A stretch of 64,000 nucleotides of DNA from contig JAADJZ010000004.1 in NCBI GenBank assembly GCA_011032825.1, positions 806,001 to 870,000 on the forward strand, given 5' to 3'. This document shows, piece after piece, positions 57,367 to 64,000 of this stretch (within the stretch, counting starts at the first letter, position 1; each line of letters starts with the position of its first letter). The notes beneath the pieces were generated by a model, which was not told the origin of the DNA, ran no database searches, and saw only the letters and a program-made list of their open reading frames with translations. The translations under genes were made by a program, and so were the position numbers. Source of the stretch: Massariosphaeria phaeospora. Taxonomy: Eukaryota > Ascomycota > Dothideomycetes > Pleosporales.

Positions 57367-58104
57367 CTACTGGTGCTTCACCACGAACTGGCCCTTAGTA
57401 GCCTTAGACAATTCATGACGCTCGTCGGCCGCCTTAATCGCCTTGCAGAAGCGCTCATGGGCGGGATCGGCGAGCCAGTTGTTGAGACCCTCGAGGAATG
57501 AGGCGCTCAGCTGGCCAGTGCGGCGGAGATAGCCCACACGATTGGCAAGCGCACAGAGGATTTTATCGTCGTCGTTTGAGGTGTTGTTCTCGACCAGCGT
57601 CAACTCCACAGGAGCAGGGACTCGATGACGCAGACGCTGGTGGTATGCATGCGAGAAATGGTCCACGTAATGGTCCATGCCTAGAGTTTGTGCTGTCTGA
57701 CGAAGCTTCAACATCGCCTCGAGATCCGTGGGCGCCATCAACTTGGGAGTTACACGCAGCTCAGTGTGGCACGTGCTAGTAAGCCACGCGGCGATCAAAT
57801 TGACCGACTCGGCGTGGGTGCCGTTGTGGACAAGCTTCACCTCACACTTAATTGGATCCGCGTTGATGAACCCGCGGAGTTCGGTGGACACGACGAGCAA
57901 GGCCAGCTTGGGTGCGCGGTAGGCCACGTTGCCGACGTGCAGAGTGAAGAAGCCCGCAGCGAGAAGGGCCTTGCGGGAAGACTTAGACCAGAGACGGATG
58001 TCCTTGGGCAGTTGCGTCATCTCGTGTAGCGTGTGCACGACCTTGAACTTTTTGTCGGCCTGCATCTTCTCGGAGACGACTTTCTGCTGGATGGAGGAAG
58101 ACAT
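57367..58104 (-). CDS. hypothetical protein, lineage-specific family A
   Basis: A 245-residue single-exon protein from the ATG at 58104 (MSSSIQQKVVSEKMQ). Visible segments are LPKDIRLWSKSSRKALLAAGFF, LRGFINADPIKCEVKLVHNG, AESVNLIAAWLTS, then a helical C-terminal half (LKLRQTAQTLGMDHYVDHF, LANRVGYLRRTGQLSASFLE). The helical half is reminiscent of the region after BTB domains in some fungal proteins, but no BTB signature is clear. The function is unknown. A truncated duplicate lies immediately downstream. Confidence 0.65.
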   Translation of the reverse strand: MSSSIQQKVVSEKMQADKKFKVVHTLHEMTQLPKDIRLWSKSSRKALLAAGFFTLHVGNVAYRAPKLALLVVSTELRGFINADPIKCEVKLVHNGTHAESVNLIAAWLTSTCHTELRVTPKLMAPTDLEAMLKLRQTAQTLGMDHYVDHFSHAYHQRLRHRVPAPVELTLVENNTSNDDDKILCALANRVGYLRRTGQLSASFLEGLNNWLADPAHERFCKAIKAADERHELSKATKGQFVVKHQ

Positions 58105-58876
58105 CTTGGTAGTGAGGGGGTGATTTTTGGAATCCGAGGAGAATGTTAGGATGTTTGGTTCGAGAATTCGAGTGGTTGAGTTCGAAGTTCCTGGAAGGTG
58201 GTGGTGTGGGTTTGGTAGGAGATGATATAGAATACTAGAAGGAAGAATCGAGGGACTTATATACTGGCGGATTACCGGCATTGGGCACACATATGGTGAG
58301 TGAACACCCGGTCGGTTGGTGGGCCGACATCGTTGTTGAGTGACAATGCATGGGCGCGAGAGGGAGAGCCACTACGTCTCGGCTACATTGTTAGGTGGGC
58401 AACGAAATCATTGTGAAGAGCATTGTAAGAAGCGAGGGAAAGACCGCTTTTGTATGACTGGCTGGTTGTTTATCAGTGAACAAGCATGATGGTTGTTTGC
58501 TAGGGCAGTGTCTCAGGTGTGGTTTTCGGATGTGGGAAACGATAGACGACAAACATTTCGCGCGCGGCGTGATGTAGTCGCCTACTGCCAAAGCAAACTA
58601 TAATGTAAGAGTGTTTCTTGTGTCGCTTGCTTGCATCAAACTCACTCATCCTTGGTGTAGTATCAATCTAGAACCCACCACCTCCGCCGCCGCCGTCGCC
58701 GCTAGCACTTGCACCTCCTCCGCCTCCGCCCCTAGATCCACCAACAGTACCGCCGCCACTGTCTGGTTGTTCTTGGGTATCGCTCGTATGTTGAGATGGC
58801 TGAGAGAATAGAGAAAAGCTTTTGCGCGAGCCCATGGACGATCCTCATTTGATCCGAGAGAATAGAGGAGCCACGA
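58105..58876. other. intergenic with CCG/CCT trinucleotide tract
   Basis: A trinucleotide-rich tract at about 58,676-58,760 would read as a Gly-rich segment on the minus strand and ends in a stop. It might be a terminal exon of the upstream gene, but no phase-compatible donor was found. Confidence 0.45.
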
Positions 58877-59629
58877 TTACAACCCCTCTTCGTTATTGTT
58901 CCTCGCGAGTAGTTGCTGAATACGCTGGTAAGCTCGAAGCTGCTCCCGTTCATAGCTACAGCTATTCCGGGTGTACGTATGACGGCACAGCCAGCACCTA
59001 TGATCCGGAATGATGACCTCGACGTTCTTCGCGCGGAAACGTAGCTCCTTCACAGACTCCAAAGACCGGAGATATCCATTGAGCCACTTCGTGAAATCTT
59101 GCTCGTTCAGCTGGTTGGGCATACCGGTTGGGAAACGTTCGAACACGAACCGCAGAGTTTTCACCTGTCGGAATCCCAAATCACCATCCGCCAGCTTCTT
59201 CAGCCATTCAGCCTGTCGATCCTGTGCTGCTGAAGGTTGTGGTTCGAAGACTGCCCGGTCTGGTCCTGTCTCGCTTTGGAGACATTCTACCCGGAATTCC
59301 AGGTTCCGTACGAAATGGTTGACGTCGCGCTTCGGATACGATATTCTGAGGATTTGGCGATTTTTATCTTCCGGGACGTACCTCTCGGGAGTGATGATAA
59401 ACTCACTTTGCTTATAAAGAGCCTCGGGAATCATATGCGCAGCGCCGGGGATGCGCAGCCATGGGTCGACGCGCTTCGCTTTGAGGATTGCTATGAAGCG
59501 TATTGAGTGGATACGATTGACTTGCAGCGCGTTAGTGAGAATCTGTAAGCGGATTTCATCTCTAAAGCGTGCCCATGCGCTGTCGGCTGGCTGGGGCTGG
59601 GTGATCGGGGGGAAAGGCGGGTTTTTCAT
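58877..59629 (-). CDS. hypothetical protein, lineage-specific family B (F-box-like start)
   Basis: A 250-residue single-exon protein from the ATG at 59629. The N-terminal block AWARFRDEIRLQILTNALQVN resembles an F-box-like helix, followed by IPGAAHMIPEALYK. The middle has YPKRDVNHFVRNLEFRVE, then WLKKLADGDLGFRQVKTLRFVFE and a C-terminal KELRFRAKNVEVIIPD. The same ordered blocks recur in the 60.4-kb gene, in the pseudogene at 61.7 kb and in the partial gene at the right edge. The function is unknown; there are no catalytic motifs and no signal peptide. Confidence 0.65.
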   Translation of the reverse strand: MKNPPFPPITQPQPADSAWARFRDEIRLQILTNALQVNRIHSIRFIAILKAKRVDPWLRIPGAAHMIPEALYKQSEFIITPERYVPEDKNRQILRISYPKRDVNHFVRNLEFRVECLQSETGPDRAVFEPQPSAAQDRQAEWLKKLADGDLGFRQVKTLRFVFERFPTGMPNQLNEQDFTKWLNGYLRSLESVKELRFRAKNVEVIIPDHRCWLCRHTYTRNSCSYEREQLRAYQRIQQLLARNNNEEGL

Positions 59630-60414
59630 GGTGTGTTGTGGGTTGGATGAGTTTTCTAAGTTTACAGACACATCTCGTATGATGAACTTGCGGGTGGGTT
59701 GCACCGGCAACCACAATGGAAGTTCCGAGAAACTTCTACAGCGAAGCTCCGATTCGGCTCTACTCTTAGTGCGCGCTTTTGGCTACGCAACTGTCACTAT
59801 ACCTAGCCCAAGACAGAGACAGTGCTCTTTCGTTTCACATATCTCACTGTTCCTCTTAGCAACCTTGTGTATTTTCACACATAACATTTTTGGTGGTGAA
59901 AATCACATGATCTTTCATTCACTGTGTAAAGTTTCTATTCACTCCTGTGAATTGACCCTTTCACAGAAGCCTTCACCTGATTCAACCCTTGCTTGAGGTT
60001 TCTCTAGCCCTTTCATCGTCACCGACAAGTACCAAATTGTTACATTGCTAACCAATGTGTTTAATAGCAATCACAGTCTCAGAACTTGTACAACAAACAT
60101 ATGTTTGTATATATTCAGCTCTTCGCCAACTGCTAATACCTAGCTAACAATGTTATTCACATTCAACATGCTTATAAAATCTTCGGTGCCTTTTCCACAA
60201 CAGTAATTAATGGGTAGTCAACATAGTCAGCAATGACTGAACGACTCAAATTGATCAAATAAATTGTGAATGCACAATAACTACTGTTCAGTATACAATC
60301 CCATGGAAATCACAAGCATGAGCAGCTTATAAAATGGTTCATCCGGTCCCGTACATAATTCTATTCCTCAACCAGCACGAAAAACTTCCCACGCAAACCC
60401 TACCAATCACAACA
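59630..60414. other. intergenic with detached family-B gene fragment
   Basis: AT-rich, with no gene. Positions 60211-60263 match 61960-62012 (inside the family-B pseudogene) at 52 of 53 bases. Confidence 0.7.
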
Positions 60415-61101
60415 ATGGAAAAAAAACCTCGCATTCCTGTGACCGACTTCGCCCTCCCAGCGAACACGCCCTGGGCCTCTCTACCAGAGGAGATTCGCTT
60501 CCAGATTCTCGAATATGTCCTAACCTTTCCCCACGGCATCCACTCGGAATGTTGGCCCTGGACGCGGAAAACCCGTGTCGCCCCACTGTTGACAATCCCT
60601 TCGATGGCTCATCTAGTCCCTGAGGCCCTTCATTCAAACAATTCCCTCACGATTAGACTCACGTTTAAGCCGCAGACTCCTAAGGATGGCAAGGGCGCTA
60701 CCTACAAAACGCAGCTTGACTACCCGTTAGGCACAAATAATAAATGGGTCAAAGATCTGGAGTTCCATGCTTTGCCTGACCACTTCATGTTCGATAACGG
60801 CGATCACAACAGCTTCCCGATGCAATACAGCTGGCTTCAGAAGCTGGCTAACGGGGAGTTGGGGTTTAGCCAGTTGGAGTCTTTGCGAATAGTCATCAAG
60901 CCTCGACACTACTGTCCTGACGTAGGTGAAGATATTCTCCTTAGGCAGTTCTTCTTGGACTTGAAGGAGGCACAGAAGGACACCGGGCCACTTCGATTCC
61001 GGGTTAAGACCCTGGAGGTTGAAACATTGGAACAGACTCTTACTGGGAATGGTACGTATTTTGTCCATGAGCCTCCAGCTTCAGAAGTTGGATCATCTTA
61101 G
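60415..61101 (+). CDS. hypothetical protein, lineage-specific family B
   Basis: A 228-residue protein from the ATG at 60415 (MEKKPRIPVTDFALP). The blocks TPWASLPEEIRFQILEYVLT, SMAHLVPEALHSNN, YPLGTNNKWVKDLEFHAL, WLQKLANGELGFSQLESLRIV and LRFRVKTLEVE align in order with the minus-strand family-B gene at 58.9 kb. The opposite orientation means this is an inverted, not simple tandem, arrangement. No biochemical function can be assigned. Confidence 0.65.
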   Translation: MEKKPRIPVTDFALPANTPWASLPEEIRFQILEYVLTFPHGIHSECWPWTRKTRVAPLLTIPSMAHLVPEALHSNNSLTIRLTFKPQTPKDGKGATYKTQLDYPLGTNNKWVKDLEFHALPDHFMFDNGDHNSFPMQYSWLQKLANGELGFSQLESLRIVIKPRHYCPDVGEDILLRQFFLDLKEAQKDTGPLRFRVKTLEVETLEQTLTGNGTYFVHEPPASEVGSS

Positions 61102-61701
61102 GTCTCGAGATCAACACGTAACTTACCCCGTCGAGGGCAAGCACTAGCACTTACATAGCCATAAAAGCGGCTTTCATCAAATCTTAGTCGCCAGCTTCTT
61201 CGAGCGCTAGGCGCTAGGATACCTCCATAGGCCTCTAACTAATGTAATCATGCTACACTTCCAATTGAAATAACTATAATCCGCACCATGATATTTTTGC
61301 ATTAGATGACATGGAACCTGTGAAACTGCATCGGCTATCCTTCAACTAAGGGGAAAAAAGCCAAAGAAACAATATGTGTGCCTTATTAATCTCAAGTTTC
61401 CATATTGGTAACATCTCCAGCGATTCCTGGACTATACAAACTTCATTTATTGTTCACATAAACTCAACTCTAGGTCAACCACATGAAATAATCGCACGTA
61501 TATTAAGAGACGTAGGAGTATCAGTATGAGGCACGTTGTACGTCGACTATCTATTGCTTGATTGGAATTGAAGTCACAAACATAGGTTGGCCCTCTATCT
61601 CGTTGAACTGGCTCGATTGCGCTGGTAAGCTTCCAAATCCGAAATCTTCTAAGTTCTCACCATCGGGCATCAATGCTCGGACGACTAAGACATATGAAGC
61701 A
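61102..61701. other. intergenic, no gene seen
   Basis: AT-rich 0.6 kb between converging family-B copies; no supported feature. Confidence 0.5.
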
Positions 61702-62565
61702 TCAGCACCCGCAGCAGCCCGCTTCTAAAGCATGCCCCTCGTCCGGCACCGTCCTCCTCTTCATCCTAGACGGTACCCAGCCCCTCGGCGTCGGAATCCT
61801 CTTCCACACCTCAATTTGCAAGTCCTCAACATCGACCTCGAACCTAAACTTCCTAATCCAATCTTCAAACCCCTGAAGCGTTTTCCTATCGTCCACCTTG
61901 AACGTGATACTCAGCGACTTCAGTCTGCCGAACTTATCCTTGTCCGTCAACACAGCATATGGGTAGTCAATATAGTCAGCAATGACTGAACGACTCAAAT
62001 TGATCAAATAAACACAGGTCCTGCCGATCGCTACGATGGCACCGCCAGAGCCCGGCTCAGCCGCGCGGCGGTAACGTGCATTTGCACCGTATAACCACGG
62101 GCTTCATACGGCGGGCGTGGTGCACGTTGACCTTGGTGCGCACGTGCTGGACCCAGTGGCGGGCAGCGTAAGGGGGGAGATGGGGGCCTTTGCGACGTCG
62201 CGGCGTGATGACCCAGGGGTTTACGCTGTAGAAGACTTCTTCGGCGAGGGCTTTGACCTCAGGGGATACTTCCTGGAGAGCTTCGAGGAGATATCTTTCG
62301 GCGCAGTATAGGTCGAGTGACGCCAAGGTATGCCACGGATAGCGGAGGGTGAGATGTTTCTCAGGATCATGAGTTTTAGCTCTGTGGGGAGTTTGCCCCA
62401 CCCGCGATATTGGGGAGGCATCGGTATAGCGACATTGGTGCGAGGGATGGGGTTTTCCGAATTGCCCTCAGTGATAACACCGGGGGTTGTAGATGTCTCT
62501 GCTGAGACTGTGGACTTCTCCGTCTTACCGCGGGTGGATTGCTCAGATACCTGAGAAGACGACAT
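61702..62565 (-). pseudogene. family-B copy broken by frameshifts
   Basis: From the ATG at 62565 (MSSSQVSEQS) the frame reads GWGKLPTELKLMILRN. Sense then shifts to a second frame near 62,355 (LASLDLYCAERYLLEALQEV, FYSVNPWVITPRRRK), which stops near 62,057. A third frame carries the C-terminal part (SVIADYIDYPYAV, KFGRLKSLSITFKVDD, WIRKFRFEVDVEDLQIEVW). The order matches the intact family-B genes. Two indels are needed to explain it. Introns were considered, but no GT-AG pairs fit. Confidence 0.65.
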
Positions 62566-63445
62566 GATCTTTGGTAGCAAGTCTCGTTGACTTTTGGAGG
62601 TCTCTGATACGATTTTCCAGAGGAACTTCAGTTTATCGAGATATTGTCCCTCTTGCAGTGTCACATTGCCACAGCGGAGACTCGAATCGAACCGCTAAAC
62701 GTTATCCACGTACATGACTCCCGAAAATGTACCCGCGTTGATTACAAGTGACGGACAGCGACGCATTGTGTGAAGAAGAAGACTAGTTCAGACGTGGTTG
62801 AAGATGCTGTAACAGACTCGCCTGAGCGTCAGCTCAGGCTTGCATTATTTATGTTATGACCGGCACAAGAGGCTGCATATAGAAGGAATAAGAGAGTTCG
62901 TAACGAGATTTGCAATGCAATTGACGGCTCAAGTATGTCTACTGAGACCGACTATTTCTGGACTGTATTGTCCACTCTTCTGAGAGAGGATGTGTGTAAA
63001 TCATTGACAAATGTGTCAAATGGTCGGCGTTGTTGCGGACCGGTAACGCTTTTTCCCAGCTCAAGTGTCAATCCGCTCAAGAGACACCTGAAATTGCTCG
63101 CAGATTCAAAGGAAAAAAACAGACATGGAGCCCTCCTTAAACACTCACCCATAGATCGGGGTTCTATGGTTCCGATAGGTCATCTGGATCAGATATTGCT
63201 CGACATGCGCGTCGGGTTGTGCGTGACCTCCCCCTTATTCGCCCAGCTCTTTAAAACACTTTTGGTATCAACGGAACCAGTGAACTCTTTGCTAGATCTT
63301 TGGTTCGATGCGAGTGATCCCTGCACCCGGCTCTGTCGGGTATCCCAAGCCACATCTCTCGCTAAACGGAACTCGTTAAAAAGCCATAGACACCCATGAA
63401 GTCAGTCGCGAAATGCTGACCACGAAGATAGAGAGACATGTACAC
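62566..63445. other. intergenic, no gene seen
   Basis: No supported gene. A sequence near 62,665-62,695 contains a tRNA-like T-loop word, but the stems do not pair. Confidence 0.45.
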
Positions 63446-64000
63446 CTAGAGTTCGCTTGTCGGGCATTGTGCTGTCATAGCCTGGACCTTTTTCGAGGTG
63501 ACCCTGCGAAGCTCAAACCCGGGTTGCTTGGCTCCGATCCGTGAGGTGGGCGCGTCCTTGAGAGCAGCCTTCAATCTGTCCTCCCAGTCTTTGTCATCAG
63601 GGCACACGACTACGTCCTTGTCGCCCGACTTGACGCAAATGTTCCAGGCCCAAAAAGCTTGCATTCGATGTGGTTCGGCTTGGAAGAAGACGCGCACGTG
63701 GTCGAGGCTCGGGAAACCGTTCTTTCCCAAGGCGATGTTTTTGAGGAGTTGCCACGTATCGTTGTGCACCTTCTTCTCGACTTGAGGGTTAGAAGCGCGG
63801 GGCCGGGGCCGCGCAAACATGTTGAATGGAAGGACCACAAGAGCGTTGCCAGTTGGAGTCTCCTCTTGCTCCTCCTCCTCATCCTCGTAAAGCAGATCGT
63901 GGAAGTCAAGGCGTTTGATGTAGTGATTGACTTGCAGTGGTGGATACCATAGCGAGAGTCCTGAAAATGGTCTCGAACGAGTGGGTTGCAAGGCGAAGCT
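63446..64000 (-). CDS. family-B hypothetical protein, N-terminus beyond window
   Basis: The frame is open to the right edge of the window, so the start is missing. About 182 codons are seen. YPPLQVNHYIKRLDFHDLLY, an acidic stretch (EDEEEEQEE), and WQLLKNIALGKNGFPSLDHVRV match the central blocks of the family-B genes at 58.9 and 60.4 kb. The end reads KKVQAMTAQCPTSEL. The function is unknown. Confidence 0.6.
   Translation of the reverse strand, partial: SFALQPTRSRPFSGLSLWYPPLQVNHYIKRLDFHDLLYEDEEEEQEETPTGNALVVLPFNMFARPRPRASNPQVEKKVHNDTWQLLKNIALGKNGFPSLDHVRVFFQAEPHRMQAFWAWNICVKSGDKDVVVCPDDKDWEDRLKAALKDAPTSRIGAKQPGFELRRVTSKKVQAMTAQCPTSEL

Noticed and set aside
58676..58760. Gly-rich terminal exon for the 58.9-kb gene
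   Set aside because: An acceptor exists, but no phase-compatible GT donor is present in the end of the gene, and the tract is simple trinucleotide repeat.
62660..62700. tRNA-like T-loop word on the minus strand
   Set aside because: Neither the T stem nor an acceptor stem or anticodon arm pairs convincingly.
62935..63399. 154-codon plus-strand open frame
   Set aside because: No motif or recognisable start context; composition looks non-coding.
1..64000. CRISPR arrays, prokaryotic operons or rRNA genes
   Set aside because: None seen; gene structure is eukaryotic throughout.

Overview
The window is nuclear DNA of a filamentous ascomycete (Pezizomycotina, probably Dothideomycetes). The evidence is short GT-AG introns of about 41-214 bases with CTAAC/CTGAC-like branch sites, a Zn2Cys6 regulator, sedolisin and S10 proteases, a GT34 mannan-type galactosyltransferase, Fot1/pogo and hAT DNA transposons, and dead transposons whose stops fit RIP (repeat-induced point mutation, C:G to T:A). 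The species cannot be named from sequence alone.

Left part (1-12.4 kb): mostly conserved genes. They are a beta-carbonic anhydrase cut by the window edge, a DUF3253 protein, a Pex24/dysferlin-domain protein, a small calcofluor-hypersensitivity-type membrane protein, and a Cdt1-like replication licensing factor. Then come an F-box/LRR gene with one in-frame stop, a DUF7730-like protein, a 1.8-kb gene-poor stretch and a seven-exon gene for a secreted protein I do not recognise.

Island 1 (13.3-19.7 kb): a four-exon Crinkler-type gene (P-loop NTPase plus PD-(D/E)XK-like nuclease plus coiled coil). Next to it lie a RIP-riddled Fot1 remnant and a structurally complete 1,862-bp pogo element with 63-bp inverted repeats, a TA target duplication and a single stop in its transposase. 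A SnoaL-like gene follows, then 2.6 kb of repeat-rich non-coding DNA (a 160-bp duplicated unit with hairpins and a ~53-bp array).

Middle (22.8-29.6 kb): an alpha/beta hydrolase divergent from a Zn2Cys6 regulator, then a GT34 galactosyltransferase.

Island 2 (30.9-43.8 kb): two tandem paralogous NLR-like (STAND) genes with a shared N-terminal helical domain, P-loop NTPase domain and ankyrin repeats. They share matching exon sizes, including a 25-base exon spanning the P-loop. Both carry disabling lesions. The second is split near its 3' end by a 3,094-bp hAT element with perfect 22-bp terminal inverted repeats and an 8-bp target duplication. The hAT transposase is itself RIP-mutated.

Right part (44-64 kb): a ~186-bp tandem array, a serine/threonine dehydratase-like enzyme, a secreted S10 carboxypeptidase with an apparent frameshift, a sedolisin, a HAD hydrolase and a DUF4267 membrane protein. 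The last 7 kb hold two small lineage-specific families with intact copies, truncated copies and frameshifted copies, plus a detached 53-bp fragment. It looks like an actively duplicating and decaying gene cluster.
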